Shown piece after piece: positions 53,271 through 60,263 of a stretch of 64,000 nt of DNA. The stretch spans positions 248,001 to 312,000 of the forward strand of contig BCWJ01000001.1 in NCBI GenBank assembly GCA_001592145.1, read 5' to 3'. Source of the DNA: Xylanimicrobium pachnodae JCM 13526 = NBRC 107786 (GTDB lineage Bacteria > Actinomycetota > Actinomycetes > Actinomycetales > Cellulomonadaceae). Position 1 is the first letter of the stretch. Each line of letters opens with the position of its first letter. The notes under the pieces are model-generated. The model worked only from the letters and a program-made list of their open reading frames with translations, was not told where the DNA came from and made no database searches. The translations under genes and the position numbers were made by a program.

Positions 53271-54119
53271 TCAGTCGGCGACGGGGTTCGTCACGGTGAA
53301 CAGACCGATTCGCTCAGGTCGCACGACGTTCGCGCCGAACCGGAACGTGACGCGAAGACCGATGCTGTCGGACGTGAAGAACACGTCGGTGCTCGTCGCG
53401 ACCTGGACGGCGCCGACAGCCGAGACGATCGCGGTGCGGTCCACGACAGCGAGGCGACCGCTGGGCATCGACGGCGTGACGAGCACGGGCAGGTCGAGCA
53501 GTCGTCGATCAGCGTCGTTCGTTCCGGCTCCGAGCAGCGACTCGTTCGAGCTCGTCGCGGTCTTGAACTTGCGCAGCCAGCCCCAAGCGTCGGGCGCGGC
53601 GATGATGTGCGTGGGCACGGCCTCGTTGCCCTCCAGGGTGGCGATGCCATCGGTGAGCACGTCGAGGTTGTCCGTGATGGTGCCGCCGTTGAACAGGCCG
53701 GTGATGTTGAGCAGCCCGGCCGCGGGTGCGACTGCGGGCGCGGTCGGCGCCGGCTGGGCGAGGAACGCCCGGTTCGCCTCGCGGATCACGGCCCGGCGGG
53801 CGGACGCGGACAGCAGGTTGGCGGTGCCCGCGGCCTGGTACTGCTCCCGGCTGATCCGGATGAGCTGGGTGACCTTGGCGGTGTGCACGAGCACTTCGGA
53901 CAGGCCGGGCTCGGCCTCGGGGATCGTGGCGGCCTCGGCGGAGAACTGAGCGGTGGCGTCGTCGACGTACGCGACGCGCACGGCGGGCTCGTCACCGTTG
54001 ACCTCACCCGAGACGGTCGTGGTGTTGAGCACGAGCGCGTCGGGGATGACCTGATCGGGGGCGAACGCCTGGATGTCGGGAGCCCACGCCTTGTCGGCGC
54101 TGGAACTGGTGGTGGCCAT
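53271..54119 (-). CDS. HK97-fold major capsid protein
   Basis: A 282-residue protein. The N-terminal arm leads to VAYVDDATAQFSAEAATIPE, an E-loop-like strand pair, and VLVHTAKVTQLIRISREQY, the spine-helix entry of HK97-type shells. The C-terminal part has AAPDAWGWLRKFKTA, DLPVLVTPSMPSGRLAVVD and VFFTSDSIGLRVTFRFG, the P- and A-domain pattern of actinophage capsids. There is no N-terminal delta/scaffold extension and no protease gene nearby. AAGG lies seven bases before the ATG at 54119. It follows the scaffold-like gene on the same strand, as in phage head operons. It would form the shell of satellite particles. Confidence 0.8.
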   Translation of the reverse strand: MATTSSSADKAWAPDIQAFAPDQVIPDALVLNTTTVSGEVNGDEPAVRVAYVDDATAQFSAEAATIPEAEPGLSEVLVHTAKVTQLIRISREQYQAAGTANLLSASARRAVIREANRAFLAQPAPTAPAVAPAAGLLNITGLFNGGTITDNLDVLTDGIATLEGNEAVPTHIIAAPDAWGWLRKFKTATSSNESLLGAGTNDADRRLLDLPVLVTPSMPSGRLAVVDRTAIVSAVGAVQVATSTDVFFTSDSIGLRVTFRFGANVVRPERIGLFTVTNPVAD

Positions 54120-54296
54120 GATGACCTTCTTTCCGGCGGCACGGGAACGGCCGCCAACGGGGAACTGGTGTGTTCCGCGCGGCGGCCGCGGGCCTGCCGT
54201 GCGTGCCCTCCTGGGGCCGCGTGAGGCGGGGATCGGGCACCTGGCCCGGCGTCCTCGCTCACCTGCGATTCTACCGGGCCAGGGCCACATCGTGGG

Positions 54297-54710
54297 CTAG
54301 ATGCGCGGGGCGAACGCTCCGGTGAACGTCTTCTCCGTGACGCCCGGGCCTGGGGTGCCCTGGGTCGGGTCGGGCGCCGGGGTCCGCACGACGGGGGCCA
54401 GCCCGAGAGCGTCGGTCGCCGCCGTGGCCGCCGCGCTCACCTTCTCCGGATCGAGGTTCCCGTCGTCGTCGAGCAGGTCGTCGAGCGTGGTCCCGGCAGC
54501 CCACAGCGCGGAGCCCTTGGCGAGCCCTGCCAGGCGTTCGGCCTCGGCGCGCTGCATCGCCGTCACCCGCTCGCGCAGGGTGTCGCGTTCGGCCTCGGCC
54601 TCCCGGAGCTGGGTCCGGTAGCGGGCAGCCTCGCGGCCCGGCTTCCCGCCCGTGTCCTCGGCCGGTTCCGGCGTCGTGGTCGGGGCGGTCTCGGTGGTGG
54701 TCTCGGTCAT
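54297..54710 (-). CDS. Capsid scaffold-like protein
   Basis: A 137-residue protein: Thr/Glu-rich acidic start, a coiled-coil (KPGREAARYRTQLREAEAER, RERVTAMQRAEAERLAGLAK), then an acidic DDLLDDDGNLDPEKVSAA segment and a Pro/Thr-rich end. The charge pattern, length and location directly upstream of the capsid gene are those of actinophage scaffold proteins, which are not conserved in sequence. The ATG lies at 54710, with the preceding gene ending at 54718. It would template capsid assembly. Confidence 0.6.
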   Translation of the reverse strand: MTETTTETAPTTTPEPAEDTGGKPGREAARYRTQLREAEAERDTLRERVTAMQRAEAERLAGLAKGSALWAAGTTLDDLLDDDGNLDPEKVSAAATAATDALGLAPVVRTPAPDPTQGTPGPGVTEKTFTGAFAPRI

Positions 54711-54717
54711 AGTGTCC

Positions 54718-54996
54718 TCACTTCGTGATGGTCGGGTCGTCCCACTCGGCCTGGGTCCAGCCCAGCGCTTCGAGGGAGACGGCCAGGGTTGCGGTGGTGG
54801 TCGTGCGCGCCACCCCGAGCGGGCGGCCGTCGACGTCGGTCAGCAGCTCGTGGTCGTGCATCTTCACGGGCTTGCCGTTGGCGGCCAGCAGGCGGGCCAC
54901 GACTTCCCGTGTCGGCCGCCGCCGCGGGGAGGGCCGCTCCTGGGGGATCGCGGCGAACCGGGCGATGGCATCGCGCAGAGGGTCGGGCTCGTTCAC
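54718..54996 (-). CDS. Small island protein, unknown
   Basis: A 92-residue protein beginning VNEPDPLRDAIARFAAI. It is basic in the middle (RPSPRRRPTREVVARLLAAN) with a beta-rich, Thr-rich stretch (VARTTTTATLAVSLEALGW) near the end. The GTG at 54996 overlaps the upstream stop (GTGA). It could be a head-completion or regulatory protein; nothing specific is recognisable. Confidence 0.6.
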   Translation of the reverse strand: MNEPDPLRDAIARFAAIPQERPSPRRRPTREVVARLLAANGKPVKMHDHELLTDVDGRPLGVARTTTTATLAVSLEALGWTQAEWDDPTITK

Positions 54997-55220
54997 CGTG
55001 CAACCTCCACTCGGATCGCGTCGCGCATGGCGAGCTCGTGGCGACAGGTCGAGAACCTGTGCTTCCCGCAGGTGTCGCACCGCCACTGCACCGGACCGTT
55101 CCCGCGCAGGAACCGCACCCGAACCTCGGGTTCGCCCGGCAGGATCACGAACCCGGTGCGGTCGTACCCACCGAGCAGCCCGAGCAGGCGAACCACCGGG
55201 GCGGCGGCCGGGGTGCTCAC
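54993..55220 (-). CDS. Small zinc-ribbon-like island protein
   Basis: A 75-residue protein whose C-terminal half has CDTCGKHRFSTCRHELA, a C-x2-C...C-x-H arrangement suggesting one zinc ion. The N-terminal half is hydrophobic and beta-like (LLGLLGGYDRTGFVILPG). The GTG at 55220 overlaps the previous stop (GTGA) with GGAGGG upstream. DNA or RNA binding is possible, not shown. Confidence 0.6.
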   Translation of the reverse strand: MSTPAAAPVVRLLGLLGGYDRTGFVILPGEPEVRVRFLRGNGPVQWRCDTCGKHRFSTCRHELAMRDAIRVEVAR

Positions 55221-55411
55221 TGTGCCCTCCGGGTGTGCGCCTGGGCGGGCCGACGACGGCGGGCCGGGCCGACGTGCGGGCCGGGGCAGCCCGGCGCCTT
55301 CTCGTCGAGGTAGCCGAGGCAGACCGGGCAGCGGTTCGCTTCTGCGGCGGCCACCAGCTCGTCGCGCAGGCTCCCGAGCTTGGCCGTGGTGTCGGGGTCG
55401 AAGGTGCTCAT
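55217..55411 (-). CDS. Small island protein with Cys motif
   Basis: A 64-residue protein: helix DTTAKLGSLRDELVAAAEAN followed by CPVCLGYLDEKAPGCPGPH and a basic tail (ARRRRPAQAHTRRAQ). The paired cysteines look like a zinc knuckle. The ATG at 55411 overlaps the stop of the ATPase gene (ATGA), so its translation depends on that of the replication protein. Confidence 0.6.
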   Translation of the reverse strand: MSTFDPDTTAKLGSLRDELVAAAEANRCPVCLGYLDEKAPGCPGPHVGPARRRRPAQAHTRRAQ

Positions 55412-57237
55412 GCCGGGATCTCCGTTCGGTGGTTGGGTCGGCACCTGGTCAGCGAGCCGGGGCGGTTGAGTGCTTCGCCGCACTCGGGGCAGGTGGCGAC
55501 CTGAGATGGTCGGGAAATGTCACCTGCAACGCCTGCATGACCTGCATTGCGGCGCTGACCTGCGGTGACGTCCGCACTGGGGTGCAGGTGTTGCAGGTCA
55601 AGGTGGGGGTCGTGCAGGTCTTCGCTATCTGCACTTCCGGCTCGTTGACCTGCATGACCTGCACCCCGCTGGGCGGCCTGCGGGGCGCTGACCTGCGAGA
55701 ACAGGGCAGGTGCAGGTGTTGTAGGTGTTGCAGGTGACGTTTCCCTGCCTTCTCTGGGCGGGTCGAGTAGCCACACCACGGTGCGGGTGCGTGATGTCGT
55801 CTCGGTGACGGTCCAGCCGAGTTTGCGCAGCGCGGGGGCGGACCTCTTGACCAGGGACGTGACGGCGCGGGCGGACTTGGGCCACCCAAGTGGTGCGCGG
55901 CCCTTTTCGTCGAGCGGGACCAGCAAGGTGCGCAGCTCGGCGGCGGTGCCCTCGAACCGCTGCCCGTGGTCGGCCAGGGCGGCGAGGAACGGGTCTGCGG
56001 TCACGGCGTCGGCGGCCATGTTCCTGGCCTGGTCTGCGTACGCGGCCAGTGCGGTGGTGTCGTGCAGTTCGTCGAGCGCTGCGACGATCACGGCGAAGTC
56101 GGCCATGCGGGGCGACGACCCGAGACGGACAGATGGGCGGCGGGCCAGGACGCCTGCGACCTCGGCGAGCAGGGCGCCGAAGATGCGCGGCCACGCGGCC
56201 GACCACGCGGCGTCGAGCTGACGTTCGGTGAGCCGTGAGCGCTCGTCGATCACGTCGAGGTTCACCACGATGGTGCGGTCCGCGAGGTCGGAGCGCAGCG
56301 CGCCCAGGTCGATCCCGTTGAGCACCAGCGCGCGGCGGAACGCGAACACCGCGAGCCCGTTGTCGGTGTAGAGCTGGCGGCGCACGTCCCCGTCGCCGGT
56401 CACGGCCCGGCACAGGGTGTCGGAGAGCCAGTCCGGGACGGTTGAGAGGTTGTCGAGCCCGACGACCCAGGAGCCGGCTGCTGCGGTCACCCACCCGTCG
56501 GCGTCTTTCGGTGCCTTGCGCAGCGGGACCGGGGACGGGTCCACGAGCTGGACCACGGTGCGGCACGCGGTCGACTTGCCCGTGCCCTGCTCTCCGAGCA
56601 GCGCGAGCACCGGGTGCGGGATCGCGGGATCGGCCAGCGCCGCCACGAGCCAGGCCAGCACGAGGGGGCGGTCGTCGGCGGCTACGTTCAGCAGTGACCA
56701 CAGCTCGCCCAGGTCACCGCCCGGGACCGGGACGGGCAGCGCCGCCGTCAGCGCGGTTCGGCGGAACAGGACCGGGACCGATCCGCGCCCGACGACCTCC
56801 CACCCGGACGGGTCCACCCGCACGGCGTGCTCGTCGGCGTCGCCCAGGTCGATCCACACCGCGCCGCGGTGCTCGCCCACACGCAGGTGCACGGGCTGCG
56901 GGTCGCGGTCCTGAGCCTCGCCCTCCAGCACGAGCAGCGCGTCGGCCAACGCCTGCTGCCCGGCGATCTTCCCGGTGCGGTCCCGGTAGGCGCGGGCCAG
57001 TTCGGCGCGCAGCGAGGTCCGCCCGCCGCGCAGCGTGCGCACGACGTGCCCGGCCGGCAGCGGGATAGCGAACGGCTCCCCATCCTCGGTGCACCCGAAG
57101 TCGTACCGCTCCAGCGCCAGGTCGACCAGCACCGTGGCCGCTGAGGGCTCCTTGCGCTTCTCGTCGGGTGCGGGCTCTGGTGCCTGCACGTCGGCGCCAT
57201 AGGGCTCGACGTCCACGGGCACCTGCGGGGTGGTCAA
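55408..57237 (-). CDS. Island replication ATPase (D5/VirE-like helicase-type)
   Basis: A 609-residue protein. About residues 1-190 are an N-terminal domain of unknown fold. The ATPase core starts near residue 215: Walker A LGEQGTGKSTACR, Walker B-like WVVGLDNLSTVPDWLSD, and arginine-rich VFAFRRALVLNGID and LADRTIVVNLD, the pattern of satellite and phage SF3/D5-like replication proteins. The C-terminus ends in a Cys pair region (CPECGEALNRPGSLTRC) that may bind zinc. The start is a TTG at 57237, overlapping the stop of the primase gene (TTGA), with GGAG seven bases upstream. It carries an iteron-like cluster in its 3' part and should unwind the island's origin. Confidence 0.8.
   Translation of the reverse strand: MTTPQVPVDVEPYGADVQAPEPAPDEKRKEPSAATVLVDLALERYDFGCTEDGEPFAIPLPAGHVVRTLRGGRTSLRAELARAYRDRTGKIAGQQALADALLVLEGEAQDRDPQPVHLRVGEHRGAVWIDLGDADEHAVRVDPSGWEVVGRGSVPVLFRRTALTAALPVPVPGGDLGELWSLLNVAADDRPLVLAWLVAALADPAIPHPVLALLGEQGTGKSTACRTVVQLVDPSPVPLRKAPKDADGWVTAAAGSWVVGLDNLSTVPDWLSDTLCRAVTGDGDVRRQLYTDNGLAVFAFRRALVLNGIDLGALRSDLADRTIVVNLDVIDERSRLTERQLDAAWSAAWPRIFGALLAEVAGVLARRPSVRLGSSPRMADFAVIVAALDELHDTTALAAYADQARNMAADAVTADPFLAALADHGQRFEGTAAELRTLLVPLDEKGRAPLGWPKSARAVTSLVKRSAPALRKLGWTVTETTSRTRTVVWLLDPPREGRETSPATPTTPAPALFSQVSAPQAAQRGAGHAGQRAGSADSEDLHDPHLDLQHLHPSADVTAGQRRNAGHAGVAGDISRPSQVATCPECGEALNRPGSLTRCRPNHRTEIPA
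55522..55735. repeat. Iteron-like cluster of ACCTGCA sites inside the ATPase gene
   Basis: Nine exact ACCTGCA or TGCAGGT copies in 214 bp, with three one-base variants. Orientation runs in blocks: forward (55522, 55540), reverse (55583, 55592, 55613), forward (55648, 55657), reverse (55711, 55729). TGCAGGTGTTG recurs. The coding frame through it is low-complexity (Gln/His/Ala-rich), suggesting the DNA rather than the protein is selected. It is a likely replication origin or initiator-binding region. Confidence 0.7.
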
Positions 57238-58019
57238 GATGCAACTCCTTCCGTCCGCCGGCGGGCAGACTCGATGGTTCGGCGGGCCTCCACCTCGGGC
57301 AGGCCGGTAGCGACGGCCGCGGCTGCGAGGTCGTCGAAGACCTGGGCGGGGGCGTCGTCGTCGGCTGCCCGGCACGCGGCCCAGTGCAGGGTGTTGTTCC
57401 GGGTGCCCGCTGCGGCCGTGTAGACCGTCGTGATGAGCCCCGCGAACCGGCTGGACCGAAACCCGACACCAGGCACCGCCTGGCGTCGCGCACGGGCCGG
57501 AGCAGTGCGCAGGACGGCCAGCGCCGACGGCGGCAGGGCCACCGGCAGCAGGTCGTTCCACACGTAGGGCCGCCCGGTCTCGGGGTGCAGGGACGGCGGG
57601 ACGATGCAGTAACCGGACGCCTTGAGGTCGATCCCGGCCGGGAGCCTCGTGGAGGTCACCGGGCCGACCGGGCGCAGGAAGTACAGGTGCACGCCTCCGT
57701 CGCCACGCCCAGAGGTGACGGTGAGGGTCGGGGGCAGGTCCCCGAGCACCCGCTCCAGCTCGGCGACCGAACCGCCGTTGCGCGGGTCGACGTCGAGCAC
57801 GAGCAGGGACTCGGGGACCGGCGCACCGATCAGTGCGTGCGGCCACCGCGCCCACCACGACCGGATCACCTCGGGATCGCGAGACGCCTCGTGGAACCCG
57901 TGGGTCAACCACGGCGCCTTGGCCTCCTTGGCGGGGTTCCTCGGGTCGATACCGTCCGCGTGCAGGCACGGCAGGACGGCCCAGCCCTGGGCGGCGAGGT
58001 CGAGCGCGGCGGCCAGCAT
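57234..58019 (-). CDS. Bifunctional DNA primase/polymerase (Prim-Pol)
   Basis: A 261-residue archaeo-eukaryotic primase-type domain. It has the family order: AAQGWAVLPCLHADG, KEAKAPWLTHGFHEAS, LLVLDVDPRNGG (catalytic Asp residues), TVTSGRGDGGVHLYFLRP and GIDLKASGYCIVPPS. It supplies primers for the island ATPase encoded next. The ATG at 58019 shares its A with the upstream stop (TGATG). Such primase-helicase pairs are standard in plasmids and phage satellites. Confidence 0.9.
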   Translation of the reverse strand: MLAAALDLAAQGWAVLPCLHADGIDPRNPAKEAKAPWLTHGFHEASRDPEVIRSWWARWPHALIGAPVPESLLVLDVDPRNGGSVAELERVLGDLPPTLTVTSGRGDGGVHLYFLRPVGPVTSTRLPAGIDLKASGYCIVPPSLHPETGRPYVWNDLLPVALPPSALAVLRTAPARARRQAVPGVGFRSSRFAGLITTVYTAAAGTRNNTLHWAACRAADDDAPAQVFDDLAAAAVATGLPEVEARRTIESARRRTEGVAS

Positions 58020-58159
58020 CAGCGCACCACCTCGGCGTCGGCCTCGTCGACCGTGACCGTGGTGCCGTCGTCGAGCCGGACCGCGAGGAACACGGTTCGC
58101 CACTGCACGACACCGCGGGTGCCGTCGTCGAGTTGCACCCGCTCTCCGTCGAGGATCAC
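58019..58159 (-). CDS. Very small island protein, unknown
   Basis: 46 residues beginning VILDGERVQLDDGTRGVVQW; beta-rich and acidic, repeating a D/E-x-VQLDDGT type strand (VRLDDGTTVTVDEADAE). The GTG at 58159 overlaps the previous stop (GTGA) and its end overlaps the primase start, so it belongs in the translational chain. Two DDGT repeats suggest an SH3- or KOW-like barrel; the function is unknown. Confidence 0.55.
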   Translation of the reverse strand: MILDGERVQLDDGTRGVVQWRTVFLAVRLDDGTTVTVDEADAEVVR

Positions 58160-58383
58160 GAGGCACCGCCGTTCGAACGCAGCAGGTGCGACGCCTCGCA
58201 GACGACGCAGAGCACGGGCCGTCGCCTCCGGGCCTTGCTGCTGCCCGGCAGGATCTGGTGTCGCGGCGGGAGCGACTGGCCGCACAACGTGAGGAAGGTG
58301 CTCCGCGACACGTAGTGGAACGTCAGCGGCTTGTCACCGTCTGTCGTGGTCGCTGCCGGCTGCGGGTTCGCCTGTGTGCTCAT
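58156..58383 (-). CDS. Small Cys-rich island protein, possible zinc finger
   Basis: 75 residues: a Thr/Gln/Pro-rich start, then FHYVSRSTFLTLCGQSLPP and VLCVVCEASHLLRS, giving Cys...Cys-x2-Cys...His, a zinc-finger-like layout. The ATG at 58383 overlaps the upstream stop (ATGA). Similar short Cys-containing proteins are common in actinophage replication regions. Confidence 0.6.
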   Translation of the reverse strand: MSTQANPQPAATTTDGDKPLTFHYVSRSTFLTLCGQSLPPRHQILPGSSKARRRRPVLCVVCEASHLLRSNGGAS

Positions 58384-58733
58384 CGGGCACCGCCGTCGAT
58401 CACGGCGGCGACACCGCGCAGGGCGGCGGCGACGTCGGCCGGGTCGCTTGCCATGTCGTCGAGCACAGCGGCGAGGTACGGCCTGGCCTTCGTCGCCAGG
58501 TAGAACTCGACGGCGTTCACGTTCGCCCAGCCGGGGTGCGCCCGGTGCCGCACGGGCGCCGGGGTGTCGTCGTGGGCGAACAGCGTCGCCGCGAGCATCG
58601 CCTCGTTGACGTCGGCGACGGCGTAGACCTGGGCGGAGCCGTCCTCCAGCTCGATCCTCACGCCGTCACGGGTGCGGACGAACGTGATGGGCGCGGTCCC
58701 CGTCGTGCTGGTCAGCACGGCCCGGGCGCTCAC
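58380..58733 (-). CDS. Small island protein, unknown
   Basis: 117 residues: N-terminal beta-strands with the segment RTRDGVRIELEDGSAQVYAV, then helices (NEAMLAATLFAHDD, PYLAAVLDDMASDPADVAAA). Acidic overall, with no membrane or signal segment. The GTG at 58733 overlaps the previous stop (GTGA). No family recognised. Confidence 0.6.
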   Translation of the reverse strand: MSARAVLTSTTGTAPITFVRTRDGVRIELEDGSAQVYAVADVNEAMLAATLFAHDDTPAPVRHRAHPGWANVNAVEFYLATKARPYLAAVLDDMASDPADVAAALRGVAAVIDGGAR

Positions 58734-59164
58734 GCTGCACCGCCCTGGCGCAGGTTCGGCACGACGTTGCCCTCGGCGTCTCGGGTGACCTCCAGGCGGC
58801 CACCGTGGCTCACGCCGTCGTCGACGAGCCGGGCGACGTCCTGGGAGACCAGGACGACCGTTGCGGCGCAGCCGCGGGCGTGGGCACGGTCCCGAGCACG
58901 GCGGGCCGCGGTGAGGTTGACGTAGGGCCGGACCTGGAACCGGCCGTGGTCGTCCTTGACGATCAGGTGCGCGGCCAACCGGCCACGGATCGCGCTGTAG
59001 ACCTCCGCCGTCGTCATGGACGGGCGGCCCACCGCCGGCGGCTGCCAGTTCGCCACCGCCAACGCGGTGTCGACGGCGTGCTCGTAGTCGAGCAGGTCGT
59101 GCAGCTCACGACCGATGGGGTCGCCGCGGTTCTCACCGTGGCTGTGGTGCGGGATACTGGTCAT
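58730..59164 (-). CDS. Island protein, unknown, first long gene of the leftward operon
   Basis: 144 residues. The N-terminal HDLLDYEHAVDTALAVANWQ and TTAEVYSAIRGRLAAHLIVK are helical; the C-terminal half is beta-rich (ATVVLVSQDVARLVDDGV, then GRLEVTRDAEGNVVPNL). GGAAG lies upstream of the ATG at 59164. It follows the MerR/excisionase-like gene with a 91-base gap and leads a train of overlapping genes. It may be a DNA-replication or regulatory accessory; no family match. Confidence 0.6.
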   Translation of the reverse strand: MTSIPHHSHGENRGDPIGRELHDLLDYEHAVDTALAVANWQPPAVGRPSMTTAEVYSAIRGRLAAHLIVKDDHGRFQVRPYVNLTAARRARDRAHARGCAATVVLVSQDVARLVDDGVSHGGRLEVTRDAEGNVVPNLRQGGAA

Positions 59165-59255
59165 GACTTCCGAGCTCCTATCTCGGTTGTGGCCCTGCCG
59201 GGGTTGCGTCCCCCGGTGGGGCCTTTGTCGTCTGTGCTGTGCCGACCCCGGGGGG

Positions 59256-59450
59256 TCAAGCTGCCTCCGTCTGGGCCTCGATGAACTCGGCCACGGCGGC
59301 CTCGGTGAAGCGCAGGTGCTTCCCGACGCGCACGGCCCGCGGCGACGGCGCGCCCGCCGAACGCCAGCGGTAGAGCGTCTGGAGCGGGATGCCGAGTCGG
59401 GCGGCGACCTGCCCCGGCGTCAGCAGCGGAGCGAGGGTGCTCTCTGCCAT
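59256..59450 (-). CDS. MerR-like/excisionase helix-turn-helix protein
   Basis: 64 residues, one winged helix: LLTPGQVAARLGIPLQTLYR, WRSAGAPSPRAVRVGKHLRF, AAVAEFIEAQ. This is the form of excisionases and AlpA-like activators in actinophages and satellites. I take the ATG at 59450; the ATG at 59453 abuts GGAGGA too closely. It is divergent from the repressor gene, so it probably directs excision and opens the leftward operon. Confidence 0.82.
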   Translation of the reverse strand: MAESTLAPLLTPGQVAARLGIPLQTLYRWRSAGAPSPRAVRVGKHLRFTEAAVAEFIEAQTEAA

Positions 59451-59558
59451 CATTCCTCCATGTGTCGCAGTCTCACATTCGATCACTGGTTTGTGACGAT
59501 GAACCACACGCTACACGTAGTGATGACAAGACACAACCAGCCATGAGAAAGTTCCGTC
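59451..59558. promoter_or_regulatory. Divergent control region of the island
   Basis: 108 bases between the xis-like and repressor genes, markedly less GC-rich than its surroundings. It contains the palindrome GTCATGAC (59546-59553) just before the repressor ATG and a looser CTACACGTAG near 59509. It is the likely site where the repressor chooses between the two operons. Confidence 0.6.
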
Positions 59559-60263
59559 ATGACACATGATGATGGCCGGGCTTGGGCAACGGCATGGTCG
59601 GTCCGGATCGGGCAGCACGTTCAAGCGGCACGTAAGGCGGCGGGGATCACGGCACAGCAACTCGCCGATCGATGTGAAGCGCTCGGCTACTCGATCACGC
59701 GGGCGACGATCGCGGGCATCGAATCGGGGCGGAAGCGCGACCTTCCGGTGCACGAGGTGACCGTGTTCGCCAAGGCGCTCGGCGTCCCGCCCGTAAGCCT
59801 GCTCTATCCGATTCGCCAGGGCGACGAACCCGTGGAGGTGCTTCCGGGGAACTCCGTCCTGCCGGTTGACGCCGTGGAGTGGTTCGTCGGCGGCGACAAC
59901 GGTCCCTTCATGGGGCAACGGCTCGCTGACCTGGACTGGCTGCGTCGCGAGTATGAACTCCAGACGCGTGCCGTTCGGCATGCTCGACGCGTTGCGGAGC
60001 TGGAGCCGCTTGTCCGCGAGGTAGACGACGACGCTCACGCGCCAGGTGCTCCAGCGGACGTGCGGAACTTCCATGCGACTGACCGTCGACGTGCACTCGA
60101 TGCGGCGCGCGGATCACTCTCTGAGTCGCTGGGGGAACTCGGCCAGGCTCGTCGTCAGCTCGTCTCGCTCGGCATGACGCCGCAACCACTCCGGTTCCCG
60201 GAGATCGTCGACGCGTACCGCGAGCGGATGGTCCAGCTTGGCTGGGGCGACGACGATGCCTAG
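59559..60263 (+). CDS. Xre/CI-type repressor of the island
   Basis: A 234-residue protein with an N-terminal helix-turn-helix (about residues 15-82: VRIGQHVQAARKAAGITAQQ, ITRATIAGIESGRKRDL, VTVFAKALGVPPVSLLYP), then a long Arg/Glu-rich helical region (LDWLRREYELQTRAVRHARR and so on) suited to oligomerisation. It lacks a LexA-like Ser/Lys self-cleavage pair, so it would need an antirepressor, as Stl proteins do. It overlaps the integrase start by 8 bp. It is divergent from the xis-like gene. Confidence 0.85.
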   Translation: MTHDDGRAWATAWSVRIGQHVQAARKAAGITAQQLADRCEALGYSITRATIAGIESGRKRDLPVHEVTVFAKALGVPPVSLLYPIRQGDEPVEVLPGNSVLPVDAVEWFVGGDNGPFMGQRLADLDWLRREYELQTRAVRHARRVAELEPLVREVDDDAHAPGAPADVRNFHATDRRRALDAARGSLSESLGELGQARRQLVSLGMTPQPLRFPEIVDAYRERMVQLGWGDDDA

